DNA of 64,000 nucleotides, taken from positions 3,162,001-3,226,000 of the forward strand of contig JAPCWB010000001.1 of assembly GCA_025938935.1 (NCBI GenBank), in the 5' to 3' direction. The notes beneath the pieces are model-generated. The model searched no databases and was not told where the DNA came from. It worked only from the letters and a program-made list of their open reading frames with translations. The DNA is from Novosphingobium sp. MW5 (GTDB lineage Bacteria; Pseudomonadota; Alphaproteobacteria; Sphingomonadales; Sphingomonadaceae). Shown piece by piece: positions 27,991 to 37,229 of the stretch. The translations under genes were made by a program, and so were the position numbers. The first letter of the stretch is position 1; each line of letters opens with the position of its first letter.

Positions 27991-28635
27991 TCAGCGCGGG
28001 AATGCCGGGTCGGCTGCGATATTGTTGATGCCGCGGTCAAGTGCCTGACGCACCAGCACCTTCACGGCATCGTTGGCCTTCTTGTATTCGGTGCCGGGAA
28101 TTTCGACATCCTTCTTGCCGTACTTCGAATAGAGTTCGTGCTTCACTTCAGTGCGGATCGGGGCCGCGCCGGTGGCGGGAACATACTCGAAGGTCACGAC
28201 ATAGTGATCGGTCGCCACGACGCCGCCAAACAGGCCAAAGCCAAGGCCGGCGCCGAAGGCCTGCTTCTTGGTCTTGTCGAGCTCGTCCTTGATGATCAGG
28301 TTGTTGAACTTGATGCTGAGCAGGGCACCGTCAGCGACCGGACCTTCCACGACTTCGGAGAAGTTGCCCGATGCCTTCACGTCTTCCAGCGCCCAGGGCT
28401 TGACCTGCTTGGTCGCGCCGGCGTGCGGCTTGCCGTCGCGCTGGAATTCGAAAATCACCTGAACAGGCTTGGGCTTGGGGGTGGTAACCTTTTCCTCGGG
28501 CTTCACCTCGCCCAGCGCATTGGCGACGAAGAACTTCATGGCCTGCGCCGCCTGCGGAATGGTTGCCATGACCAGTGCGGCCGCAGCGGCAAGCATGGAG
28601 ACAAGGCGCGACTTGAAACGAACAAATTTGAGCAT
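27991..28635 (-). CDS. Exported protein of unknown function
   Basis: The 214-residue protein starts at ATG 28635 with a signal peptide (KFVRFKSRLVSMLAAAAALVMATIPQAAQA). The mature part includes VIFEFQRDGKPHAGATKQVKPWALEDVKASGNFSEV and a Gly-rich hydrophobic stretch AFGAGLGFGLFGGVVATDHYVVTFEYVP, ending in LVRQALDRGINNIAADPAF. It may act with the downstream lipoprotein at the envelope. An in-frame extension to 28698 has no signal sequence at its start and is less likely. Confidence 0.7.
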   Translation of the reverse strand: MLKFVRFKSRLVSMLAAAAALVMATIPQAAQAMKFFVANALGEVKPEEKVTTPKPKPVQVIFEFQRDGKPHAGATKQVKPWALEDVKASGNFSEVVEGPVADGALLSIKFNNLIIKDELDKTKKQAFGAGLGFGLFGGVVATDHYVVTFEYVPATGAAPIRTEVKHELYSKYGKKDVEIPGTEYKKANDAVKVLVRQALDRGINNIAADPAFPR

Positions 28636-28734
28636 GATACGACCCCCAAGACTCTGATTTAACGCGTTGGCATTAGACTTTTGCGGGATCGTGAACAACA
28701 GCAGCCTATCGTCCTTTCAACAATCGGCGCTGGC

Positions 28735-28773
28735 GGGCCGGGTGGTTGAGGAGCGGAGCCGACCACCCGGCCC
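28735..28773 (-). terminator. Strong hairpin downstream of the lipoprotein gene at 28786
   Basis: A perfect 12-base inverted repeat (GGGCCGGGTGGT at 28735-28746, complement at 28762-28773) with a 15-base loop lies just after the stop of the 28786 gene. It has a GC-rich stem but no clear T-run. Confidence 0.55.
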
Positions 28774-28785
28774 CGCCCCCGCCAG

Positions 28786-29574
28786 TCACTGCTTCTTGAG
28801 GGTATATTCCTCAGTCACATTGTTGCGCAGGTTCTTCATGGTCATCTTGATGGTCGAGGCGTCGACCGGCTCATAGGTGTATTCCATGAGCGGCTTGCCG
28901 TTGACATAGTCGGTTTCCTTGAAACCTTTGCCTGCAGCGGTCACTGCGACCATGGCGCCGGCCTTGTCGCCCACCAGCGGCACCTGCGGTCCGCCAAGCT
29001 TTGCCTCATAGGATTCGCCGGTCGGGAACCTTTGGGTGACGGTGTCGCCCTTCATCATGATCGTGGCGGTGATGCTGTCATCCGACATTTGGCTGCCGTC
29101 CTTCACCATCTGCCACGATCCGCTGGCGGCATGGGCACCTGCGGGTGCGGCGCCGACACGCTTGGACATGGTGACATTGGTCACGGACTTGCCTGCGGCA
29201 TTGTCCGCCGATGTGTTCGACCAGGTCAGCGACTGGCCGTCCGCCGAAACGGTGACCTTGCCGGTGCCGATTGCCGTTCCCTTGCGATAACGGGTCATCT
29301 CGAGGGTCGAAGGGTCAACCACCTTGACCGACGCCGCGTCCCAGTAATCGCGCCCTTCGACCGGATGAACCTTGCCATCGGCCGGAATCTTGTAAGGCGG
29401 TGTACAGGTGCCGCATTCGTATTGGCCGTCCTTCACCGCAAACGTATCGGGCTTGTCGGAAAGCTTGGCCGAGGCGACATCGGCCTTGTAGGTTCCGTCG
29501 ATGACTGGGGCGGTCGAACTCGGTGAACAGGCGGCGAGCATCAGGCTGCCGGCACAGGCGATCCATATGCGCAT
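28786..29574 (-). CDS. Lipoprotein of unknown function
   Basis: The 262-residue protein has a 16-residue signal with lipobox LMLAAC. The mature part is built of two similar beta-rich stretches: IDGTYKADVASAKLSDKPDTF with a CGTC motif and KIPADGKVHPVEGRDYWDAASVKV, then MVKDGSQMSDDSITATIMMKGD and TIKMTMKNLRNNVTEEYTLKKQ. It is probably an outer- or inner-membrane-anchored periplasmic protein. It sits between recN and the ligA-side envelope genes on the same strand. Confidence 0.75.
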   Translation of the reverse strand: MRIWIACAGSLMLAACSPSSTAPVIDGTYKADVASAKLSDKPDTFAVKDGQYECGTCTPPYKIPADGKVHPVEGRDYWDAASVKVVDPSTLEMTRYRKGTAIGTGKVTVSADGQSLTWSNTSADNAAGKSVTNVTMSKRVGAAPAGAHAASGSWQMVKDGSQMSDDSITATIMMKGDTVTQRFPTGESYEAKLGGPQVPLVGDKAGAMVAVTAAGKGFKETDYVNGKPLMEYTYEPVDASTIKMTMKNLRNNVTEEYTLKKQ

Positions 29575-29642
29575 GACATAATCCTCTCTTATGGGTGAAT
29601 TATGTTCTGGGGCGGCCTGGGCGGAGGCTACCCGGCAATCGT

Positions 29643-31305
29643 TCAGGCCGCAAGCAGTCGATTTGCTTGCGCCCGCGCCTCTGGCGTAACCTCCGCGCCC
29701 GAGAGCATGCGGGCGATTTCCTCCTGCCGTCCGGCCGCATCGAGCAGGCTGACCGAGGTGCGGGTGACCGTGCCCTCGCTCGACTTGGCGATGACGTAGT
29801 GGGTGCGTCCGCGCGCAGCGACCCGGGGCGAGTGGGTGACGGCGAGGAGCTGCCCGCCCTCTGCCAGCCGCGCCAGCCGTTCGCCGATGGCGCTGGCCAC
29901 CGCGCCGCCGACGCCGCGGTCGATCTCGTCGAAGATCACCGTCGCCGCGCCGCCTTCTTCCGCCAGCGCGACTTTGAGCGCGAGGATAAAGCGTGAAAGT
30001 TCGCCGCCCGAGGCGATCTTGCCGAGCGGGGCAAAGTCCGCGCCGGGGTTGGTGGCGATGAGGAATTCCACCGCGTCCATGCCTCCCGGTCCCCAGCGGT
30101 CTTCGGGCAGGCGCAGAATCTGCGTCTTGAAACGCGCCGCGTCGAGCTTGAGCGGGGCAAGTTCCTCCGCCACGGCCCTGTCCAGCCGCTGTGCCGCCTC
30201 GAACCGCGTGATCGACAGCGTTTCGGCGAGTGCTTGGTAATTGAGGCCGGCTTCGTGGGCGCGCGCTTCAAGCTCGCCGATCTCGGCCTCCCCGCCCTCG
30301 ATCGCGTCGAGCGCGGCGCGCATTTCGCGCGCTTTGGCGGGCAGGTCATCGACCTCGGCAATGGTGCTTGCGCGCCACCGCACGAAGGTCGAACAGTCGG
30401 GTTTCAATCCGGTCGAGCATCGCCGGGTCATGGCTCAGCGCCTCGGCCGCTCGGGCGAGACGGTCCTCCGCCTCGCTCGCTTCGATCACCGCCCGGTCGA
30501 GAGCCGCGAGGGCCTCGGCGAGCAGGGGATGCTCGGCAGCAATCCGGTCGAGCCGCCGGGCGGCACCGCGCAACGATGCCAGCGCGGAATCGGAGCCAGC
30601 CCACAAGTGCTGCAGTTCGGCAAGATCGCCCGACAGACGCTCGCCCTTCTGCATGGTCGAGCGTGCTTCGGCGAGTTCGGCCTCTTCGCCCTCTTCGGGG
30701 GCCAGCGTCGTCAGTTCGGCAAGGTGGGCAAGAAGAAGGTCGCGGTCATTGCTCGCCTGTTCGATCACCGAACGCGCGGTAGCGAGGGCGTCCTCCGCCT
30801 GCCGCCATGCCTTCCATGCGGCTTCCACCCCGGCGACATCCCCGCGCGCATAGCGATCAAGCAAGGCGCGATGTCCCCGCGCGTTGACGAGGCCGCGATC
30901 ATCGTGCTGGCCGTGCAATTCCACCAGCGAGGCGGCAATTTCGCGCAGCAGGGCGACGCCTACGGGCTGGTCATTGATCGAGGCCTTGGAACCGCCGTCA
31001 GCCTTGACCTGCCGCTTGATGACGAGTGCCTCGCCGGGTTCGACCTCTATGTCCGCATCTGACAGGGTGGCGGCGATCGCGCTTGGCAGGGCGGCAAATT
31101 CGAACGTCGCGGCGACACTCGCCTTGTCCTCGCCTGCGCGAACCAGCCCGGAATCGGCGCGGTCGCCCAGGATGAGGCCCAGCGCATCGAGCAGGATCGA
31201 CTTGCCCGCGCCCGTTTCACCCGTGAGCACACCGAGCCCGCGGTTGAAATCAAGGTCGAGCGCCTCGATCAGGACAATGTTGCGGATGGAAAGCCGGGTA
31301 AGCAT
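29643..31305 (-). pseudogene. recN: DNA repair protein RecN, single-base frameshift near 30352-30370
   Basis: The N-terminal part has the SMC-like ATP-binding site LTGETGAGKSILLDAL (residues 28-43), AASLVELHGQHDDRGL and coiled-coil segments, and reaches DLRAVARKHHC before a stop. The next frame continues EVDDLPAKAREMRAALDAI and the C-terminal ATPase half: IASGGELSRFILALK (signature), VIFDEIDRGVGG (Walker B) and LAVTHSPRVAA. The 1663-base span has one surplus base; corrected, the protein would have about 553 residues, the normal RecN length. RecN supports recombinational repair of double-strand breaks. Because this is a core gene, an assembly indel is the likelier explanation. Confidence 0.9.
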
Positions 31306-31395
31306 GGGTGCCCAATTGCCAGAACAAAACGGGTTCTAGCGGCAAATGCAGCGCGCCGCAAAGGCAGGATCACGATTTCCCCGTCGATGAATCAA

Positions 31396-31425
31396 GAAGG
31401 GGGCCGCGTTGCCGCTGCCCCCTTC
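31396..31425 (-). terminator. Hairpin downstream of the TonB-dependent receptor gene
   Basis: GAAGGGGGC (31396-31404) and its exact complement (31417-31425) form a 9-base stem with a 12-base loop, 24 bases after the receptor stop. On the minus strand the stem is followed by TTGATT, a weak T-run. Confidence 0.6.
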
Positions 31426-31448
31426 CACTCGCACCTGTTCGATGTGCT

Positions 31449-33953
31449 TTAGAACGAGAACTTGATCGTCCCGCCCCAGGTCCGCTCGTCGCCCGGCGTA
31501 CCGGCGATCAGGCCGACATTGCCCGGGGCAACCTGCAGCAGTTCGATGTACTTCGTGTCGAAGGCGTTGCGCACCCAGCCGAAGACGTCGAACCCATCGC
31601 CGCGGAAACCGGCGCGGAAATTGGTCAGCGCATAGCCTTCGACCTTGGTGTAGATCGACGGCGAGGCGTTGGAATTCCAGTCCGAGCGGTAATTGCCGTC
31701 AACGCCAAGATAGACCTGGCCTTCCTTGCCGAGCAGGTTCGCCGGCAAATTGTACTCCGCGCCATAGGAGAAGGCGTACTTGGACACGCCCGGCAAGCCC
31801 TGACCCGAAATGTCGCACTGGCGCGGGCTGAGCGCGCCCGGAACGCCGGGCTGCGAATAGTCCGGGGTTGCCGTGGCCGACTGCAGGGTGCCGCCAGAAA
31901 GCTCTGGCGGGCACGGCGCATTGGTGAACTTCACGTACTTCGCATCGGTATAGGCCGCGTTGGCATAGGCGGTGAAGCGGTCGCTGGCGCGGATCTTGAA
32001 ATCGGCTTCAATACCGGCCGATTTCACTTTTTCGGCATTCGCGAGGTAACCGCGCACCGTGCCGAACTGGCCGCCGTTGACCGTTGCCTGGAAGTCCTTG
32101 ATCTCTGTGTAGAAGGCGCTGAGGTTGAAGGTAGCCCTGCGGTCCCAGAACTGGGTCTTCAGGCCGACCTCGAAGTGGTTGACCGACTCCGGCTTCACCG
32201 TGGAGGCTGACAGGTCGGGCACGTTTGCCGTGGTCAGCGGCAGGCCGTTCTGGTTGATCCCCAGCGTCTTGAAGCTCTTCGCATAGGTCGCATAGGCCAG
32301 GACATCGGGCGCGACCTTGTAGTTGACGTTGATGTCGTAGCTGAGGTTCCACTTCGACGCGGTGGGCGAGGTTTCCTGCGGCTGGTAAACGTTGCACTGC
32401 GCGGTCGTGCCGGCAATCGTACCGGGGGCCGGTGTTGCCGTGCAGCTGATGGCCTGCCCTGCAGCGTTGGTCACCACGCGCCGATAGAAGCCTTCCTTCT
32501 TGTCATAATTGACGCGCAGGCCGGGCTGGATCGTCAGCTGGTCGGTCAGTTTGTAGCTGAGCTGACCATAAAGAGCCGCGCTGTCGCTCTTGAGGTACTG
32601 AGTGTTGCTTGCCGTCAGGCCCGCGAGCGTCGAGGACAGGGTGGCCGGGTTGCCGGTGCTCCACACCGCCGCGTCCGATCCCTGCTGTTCGGTGCCCTGC
32701 GTGTCGATCCGCTGCTTGAAGCCGAACAGACCCACCACGAAGTCCAGCTTGTCGCCTTCGTAGTTGTAGCGGAACTCCTGGCTGTACTGGTCCTGCTGCG
32801 AAGGGTTCTGCGACTTCGAGACGATCGACAGGCCGGTAAAGTCGCGGTCGTTCTGCGGCTTCCAGTCCCAGAAGCGCCAGGCGGAAATGGCGGTCAGTGT
32901 GCCGGAGCCGAGGTTCCACTTGGCCTTCAGAGAGGCGCCGCCGATCTTGTTGCGCGCCTGCAGCGTGGCATCGATGTCGGTCAGCCGGTCGTAGATGTCG
33001 CGGCTCGGCACGGCGTAGTTGCGGCCGGGCGTCGCCGTGTTGATCGCTGCCACCAGCGCGTCATACTGGCGAGCCAGCGGGCGCTGGGTAAGGCCGGTGC
33101 GGTAGAAGGCGGTGCCGAAGCCGTACGGATCCTGCGTACTGTAATCACCGGACAGGGTGATGCTCAAATCATCATTCGGCTTGAACAGCAATTGTCCGCG
33201 GAAACCGAGGTTATCCTGCTCATTGATCCAGCGCTGCGACTTCACATTGTAAAGCGTGCCCCGGCGCGTGGTGGAGGCGATGGCAAAACGCGCGGCGACG
33301 GTATCCGAAAGCGGACCTGAGATCGCCGCCTTGGCCTGACGGTAGCTGAGGTTGCCCAGCGTCAGTTCCGCCCGGCCTTCGAAATCGAAGGTCGGCTGGT
33401 TGGTCGTGATGTTGATCGCGCCGGCCGTGGTGTTCTTGCCGTAAAGCGTGCCCTGCGGCCCGCGCAGGACTTCGACCTGCTGGACGTCGAGAAAGTCGAA
33501 AGTGGCGGCGGCTACTCGCGAGTTGTACACATCGTCGACATAGATGCCGACGCCCTGCTCGAAGCCGTCGCTGGTGAGGCCGAACGGCACGCCCAGCCCG
33601 CGGATGTTGACCGAGGTGTTGCGCGGGTTCGAGGTATAGACCTGCAGCGTCGGCGCAAGCTGGGGCAGCTTGGCGACGTTGAAGTTACCGGTCGATTCGA
33701 TGGAATCGGCCTTCACGACCGAGATCGCCAGCGGCACCGCCTGCGCGGTTTCCTGGCGGCGGCGGGCGGTGACGATAATGACGTCGCCCCGGCTGGGCTC
33801 GTCTTCGTCGATTTGCGGCTGGCCGGAGCCATCACCGGCTCCTTCAGCAACCGCCGGAGCGGCCGTCTGGATGTTTTGTGCGAGAGCGGGCGCTGCCCAA
33901 AGCGCGCTAAGTGAAGTTGCGGCCAACAGGCCGCTGCGGACGAACGAATGCAT
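31449..33953 (-). CDS. TonB-dependent outer membrane receptor
   Basis: The 834-residue protein starts at ATG 33953 with a signal peptide (HSFVRSGLLAATSLSALWAAPALAQ) and a TonB-box-like region (DVIIVTARRR). A plug domain (about 60-180; VNIRGLGVPFGL, GIYVDDVYNSR, VEVLRGPQGTLYGKNTTAG) precedes a large beta-barrel that ends in the C-terminal Phe signature (WGGTIKFSF). It imports an unknown ligand across the outer membrane using TonB energy. It lies downstream of yezD and the Rrf2 gene on the same strand, which suggests sulphur- or iron-sulphur-linked control. Confidence 0.94.
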   Translation of the reverse strand: MHSFVRSGLLAATSLSALWAAPALAQNIQTAAPAVAEGAGDGSGQPQIDEDEPSRGDVIIVTARRRQETAQAVPLAISVVKADSIESTGNFNVAKLPQLAPTLQVYTSNPRNTSVNIRGLGVPFGLTSDGFEQGVGIYVDDVYNSRVAAATFDFLDVQQVEVLRGPQGTLYGKNTTAGAINITTNQPTFDFEGRAELTLGNLSYRQAKAAISGPLSDTVAARFAIASTTRRGTLYNVKSQRWINEQDNLGFRGQLLFKPNDDLSITLSGDYSTQDPYGFGTAFYRTGLTQRPLARQYDALVAAINTATPGRNYAVPSRDIYDRLTDIDATLQARNKIGGASLKAKWNLGSGTLTAISAWRFWDWKPQNDRDFTGLSIVSKSQNPSQQDQYSQEFRYNYEGDKLDFVVGLFGFKQRIDTQGTEQQGSDAAVWSTGNPATLSSTLAGLTASNTQYLKSDSAALYGQLSYKLTDQLTIQPGLRVNYDKKEGFYRRVVTNAAGQAISCTATPAPGTIAGTTAQCNVYQPQETSPTASKWNLSYDINVNYKVAPDVLAYATYAKSFKTLGINQNGLPLTTANVPDLSASTVKPESVNHFEVGLKTQFWDRRATFNLSAFYTEIKDFQATVNGGQFGTVRGYLANAEKVKSAGIEADFKIRASDRFTAYANAAYTDAKYVKFTNAPCPPELSGGTLQSATATPDYSQPGVPGALSPRQCDISGQGLPGVSKYAFSYGAEYNLPANLLGKEGQVYLGVDGNYRSDWNSNASPSIYTKVEGYALTNFRAGFRGDGFDVFGWVRNAFDTKYIELLQVAPGNVGLIAGTPGDERTWGGTIKFSF

Positions 33954-34058
33954 TTCCAATCCTTGTGATAAGGGAATGGATGCATCCGGCGGTCCGGTCT
34001 GCATCAGGGAGAATGGCGGGCAGCGCCGAATGAAAGCCTGCCTGCCGGGGAGAGTCTG

Positions 34059-34238
34059 TCAGGAGAAGCGGCGGCGTTCCGTCACGTCGAGCTGGACGAC
34101 CCGGCCGTCGTGGACGGTCAGTTCGATAGCTCCGTAGCGAAGCCGGGATACGGCATCGGCTACGGCTTCAAGCGCAGCACTACTCGTCCCTGCCGGTTGC
34201 TGCGCGGACTTGCTGCGGTCGTCACGGTTCGAATCCAT
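34059..34238 (-). CDS. YezD family (DUF2292) small protein
   Basis: This 59-residue gene starts at ATG 34238 with a perfect AGGAGG 6 bases upstream. The product has the DUF2292 pattern: AALEAVADAVSRLRYGAIEL, TVHDGRVVQLDVTERRRFS. YezD-type proteins have no proven function. In many bacteria I recall them next to sulphur-assimilation and TonB-receptor genes; that association is recalled knowledge, not shown here. It lies between an Rrf2 regulator gene and the receptor gene, all on one strand. Confidence 0.85.
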   Translation of the reverse strand: MDSNRDDRSKSAQQPAGTSSAALEAVADAVSRLRYGAIELTVHDGRVVQLDVTERRRFS

Positions 34239-34259
34239 CGCTTGCCTCCTATGGCCGCG

Positions 34260-34287
34260 ATGTTATCTCTACCGTTTGAATAGACAA
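34260..34287 (-). promoter_or_regulatory. Candidate promoter of the yezD-receptor unit
   Basis: Reading the minus strand, TTGTCT (34287-34282) and TAACAT (34265-34260) are separated by 16 bases, 22 bases before the yezD ATG. The spacer contains CTATTCAAACGGTAG, an imperfect dyad that could be the Rrf2 binding site. This is inferred only from position and symmetry. Confidence 0.4.
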
Positions 34288-34347
34288 TAGAAGAAACGCT
34301 TGCCGTCGATGAAGCGAAACTTGCCTGCGGCTAATTGCGCGCGCCGC

Positions 34348-34794
34348 TCAGCCCTCTTGAGGCACTTCATCGAAGGGAGGCTCGACCACGATTTCGTCGG
34401 CGAGCGTCACCCGGTCGAGCATCGCCGCCATTTCATCGCGCAGGGTCAGCATCAGGCCGCGCAGGCGGCATTCGGCCTCTGGCAGGCAGTTCTGGCAATG
34501 CTCGTGCGCATTTCGCGCGGCGCAGGGGACAAGGGCCAGGCTGCCCCGGGTCAGGCGGATGATGTCGCCGTAGCGGATGTCGACCGGAGCAAGCGCCAGT
34601 TCATAGCCGCCGTCCCGGCCGCGATGCGAGATCACGAGGCCTTCGCGCACCATTTCCGAAAGAATGACGGTGAGGAACTTGCGCGGAATATTCTGCTTTT
34701 CGGCGATTGCATCCAGCCGCACCGGACCCTGCTGCCAGGTGTCCGAAAGGTGCTGGAGCGCCCTGATCGTATAGCGGGTCTTTTGCGAGAGCAT
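34348..34794 (-). CDS. Rrf2 family transcriptional regulator with four cysteines
   Basis: The 148-residue protein has the Rrf2 winged-helix start LSQKTRYTIRALQHLSD, the recognition region IAEKQNIPRKFLTVILSEMVREGLV and the wing SHRGRDGGYELALAP. The effector region carries C91, C100, C103 and C109. IscR has three cysteines and a His in a comparable place to hold an Fe-S cluster; CymR-type sulphur regulators generally lack them. I infer an Fe-S or redox sensor. The likely target is the downstream yezD-receptor unit. Confidence 0.9.
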   Translation of the reverse strand: MLSQKTRYTIRALQHLSDTWQQGPVRLDAIAEKQNIPRKFLTVILSEMVREGLVISHRGRDGGYELALAPVDIRYGDIIRLTRGSLALVPCAARNAHEHCQNCLPEAECRLRGLMLTLRDEMAAMLDRVTLADEIVVEPPFDEVPQEG

Positions 34795-34862
34795 GGCCTC
34801 ACAAAACGCCCGATTATCCTACATGTCAACCGGAGGAGTAGAAATCCTTCGCCTGCCGGATG

Positions 34863-35657
34863 TCAGCTCGCCGAAGTACCGGGCGCGTGCTTCTGCATGA
34901 GCTTGTAGGCGCGGTCGTACCATTCGTTGCCGGGATAGTTGGCGCCCAGAACGGCGGCCGCCTTCTGCGCCTCGCCCGGCAGGCCGAGCACGAGGTTGGT
35001 TTCGACCATGCGGAACAGCGCCTCGGGCGTGTGCGAGGTGGTCTGGTACTTTTCGACCACGTTGCGGAAGCGCAGCTGCGCCGCCAGCCACTTGCCCGAC
35101 CGTTCGTAGAAGCGCCCGATCTCCATTTCCTTGCCGGCCAGGTGATCGTTGATCAGGTCAAGCTTGAGCTGGGCATCGACCGCATAGCGCGTCGCCGGGA
35201 AGCGGCGGACCACTTCGGTCATGGCATCAAGCGCCTGCGTCGTCGCCTTCTGATCACGCGTAACGTCGCCGATCTGCTCGTAATAGCAAAGCGCGATCAG
35301 GTAATAAGCGTAAGGCGCGTCCTTGTTGCCCGGGTGGATCGACAGGAAGCGCTGCGCCGCCTGGATCGACTTGGTGTAATCGCGGCCCGCGTAATAGGAA
35401 AAGGCGCTCATCAGCTGGGCGCGGCGGGCCCAGGGCGAATAGGGATGCTGGCGCTCCACCTCGTCAAACAGGACGGCGGCAACCTTGCTGTCTCCGCGAT
35501 CAAGCTGGTCCTTGGCCGCCGCGTAAAGCGTTTCCACATCGCGGGCGACATAGGCCGTATCGCGATTCTTGCGGGTTCCACCGCATCCGGAAGTGAGCAG
35601 CAGTCCGCCAACGGCGAGTGCGAGAACAGCGAGCTTGGTCGGCGATTGCTTGAACAT
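34863..35657 (-). CDS. bamD: Outer membrane protein assembly factor BamD
   Basis: From ATG 35657 the 264-residue lipoprotein has lipobox LLTSGC and TPR repeats: VETLYAAAKDQLDRGDSKVAAVLFDEVERQHPYSPWARRAQLM, then YAYYLIALCYYEQIGD and AKEMEIGRFYERSGKWLAA-type motifs. BamD works with BamA to insert beta-barrel proteins into the outer membrane. In related genomes bamD is normally next to recN; here the Rrf2-YezD-receptor module separates them. An upstream frame extension to 35732 is unlikely because it would bury the signal peptide. Confidence 0.94.
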   Translation of the reverse strand: MFKQSPTKLAVLALAVGGLLLTSGCGGTRKNRDTAYVARDVETLYAAAKDQLDRGDSKVAAVLFDEVERQHPYSPWARRAQLMSAFSYYAGRDYTKSIQAAQRFLSIHPGNKDAPYAYYLIALCYYEQIGDVTRDQKATTQALDAMTEVVRRFPATRYAVDAQLKLDLINDHLAGKEMEIGRFYERSGKWLAAQLRFRNVVEKYQTTSHTPEALFRMVETNLVLGLPGEAQKAAAVLGANYPGNEWYDRAYKLMQKHAPGTSAS

Positions 35658-35906
35658 GGCCGGGTCTATAGCCACCGCGCGCCTGAACGCCAAGTGAAAG
35701 CGAAGCCCTTTTTCCCCGCCCGCTTGCGCCAATTGGAAGTGGATGCGCTACATGCGCGGCGCATATCGTCTAAGCGCGCATAGGAGGCCGCCAAACGCAC
35801 GTAAGCCGCCCCACCCCTCACCGTCCCCACGTTATCCCCTCCCCCCGCTTGACCCCCGCTGGCCAAACCAGAATACCTTGCTTTCCTGAATGGGGGAGCG
35901 CCAAGC

Positions 35907-37229
35907 ATGGCCCAGAAGACCGCAGCGCCAGCCGGACCGATAGCCGCCAACCGCCGCGTGCTGGCCGCCGCGATGATCGGATCGACGATCGAGTACTACG
36001 ACTTCTTCATTTACGGCACTGCGGCGGCGCTGGTGTTCGGTCCGCTGTTCTTTCCCGCGCAGGATCCGGCGGCGCAGGTGCTCTTCTCCCTGATGACCTT
36101 CGGCCTCGCCTTTGTCGCGCGGCCGCTGGGGTCCATACTGTTCGGCCATTTTGGCGATCGGGTGGGCCGCAAGGTCACGCTCGTCGTGGCGCTTCTCACC
36201 ATGGGCATTTCAACCACCGCCATCGCCTTCCTGCCAACCTATGCCCAGATCGGCTGGATTGCCCCGGCCATGCTGTGCCTGCTGCGGTTCGGGCAGGGGC
36301 TTGGCATTGGCGGCGAGTGGGGCGGCGCGGCGCTGCTGGCGGTGGAGAATGCCCCGCCCGGCTGGCGCGCGCGCTTTGGCGCGGCACCGCAACTCGGCGC
36401 GCCGATCGGGCTGGTCCTGGCCAACGGACTGTTCCTGCTGCTGACGGCTCTGCTGCCCAAGGACGACTTCATGAGCTGGGGCTGGCGGCTGCCCTTCCTG
36501 CTTTCCGCGGCGCTGGTGGTGCTGGGGCTGTGGGTGCGGCTGCGGATTTCGGAAACGCCCGAGTTCGAGGCCGCGATGGCCAAGAGCCACCCGGCTTCCG
36601 TGCCGCTTGCCACCCTGTTTGCCGAGCGCGCACGCTCCGTGATCTGGGGCAGCGCCGGGGCCATTGCCACCTTTTGCGCCTTTTACCTCTGCACCTCCTT
36701 CGCGCTGACGCTCGCGACGAACGAGTTCGGCTATGACCGGCAATCGTTCCTGACCGTGCAACTGTTCACGCCGTTCTTCTACGCGGCCGGCATTGTCGCC
36801 GGCGCGCGCAAGGCCGACCAGACCAGCCCCGGCGTACCGGTTGCGCGCGGCGCCTTGCTGCTGGCGATCTGCGGCTTTGCCTATGGCCCGGCGCTGTCAC
36901 AGGGATCGCTGCCCTTCGCTGCCGTTACGCTTTGCACAATCATGTTGGTGCTGGGCTACAATAACGGCACCGTCGGCCCATGGCTGGCGACGCTGTTCCC
37001 GGTCCGGCTGCGCTATACCGGCACTGGCCTCACCTTCAATTTCGGCGGCATGATCGGCGGCGCGCTGCTGCCGCTGCTCGCTGCGCGGATCATCTCCGCT
37101 GGTTATCCCAACTGGACCGGCGCCCTGCTCGTGTTGGGTGGTCTTGCCACCTGGCTCGGCGTCCGGCTCGCCCGGCCCGTATCTCCACATGAGGACCTGA
37201 CACGTGACGAACAACCCATCGGAATCTGA
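35907..37229 (+). CDS. MFS transporter, metabolite:H+ symporter (MHS) family
   Basis: The 440-residue protein has twelve predicted helices and the MHS signature motifs GSTIEYYDFFIYGTAAAL, RPLGSILFGHFGDRVGRK and LRFGQGLGIGGEWGGAALLA. MHS members carry citrate, shikimate, proline/betaine or other organic acids with protons. The substrate is not evident; the gene shares a transcript with an NTF2-like protein gene. GGGGGAG precedes the start. Confidence 0.9.
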   Translation: MAQKTAAPAGPIAANRRVLAAAMIGSTIEYYDFFIYGTAAALVFGPLFFPAQDPAAQVLFSLMTFGLAFVARPLGSILFGHFGDRVGRKVTLVVALLTMGISTTAIAFLPTYAQIGWIAPAMLCLLRFGQGLGIGGEWGGAALLAVENAPPGWRARFGAAPQLGAPIGLVLANGLFLLLTALLPKDDFMSWGWRLPFLLSAALVVLGLWVRLRISETPEFEAAMAKSHPASVPLATLFAERARSVIWGSAGAIATFCAFYLCTSFALTLATNEFGYDRQSFLTVQLFTPFFYAAGIVAGARKADQTSPGVPVARGALLLAICGFAYGPALSQGSLPFAAVTLCTIMLVLGYNNGTVGPWLATLFPVRLRYTGTGLTFNFGGMIGGALLPLLAARIISAGYPNWTGALLVLGGLATWLGVRLARPVSPHEDLTRDEQPIGI

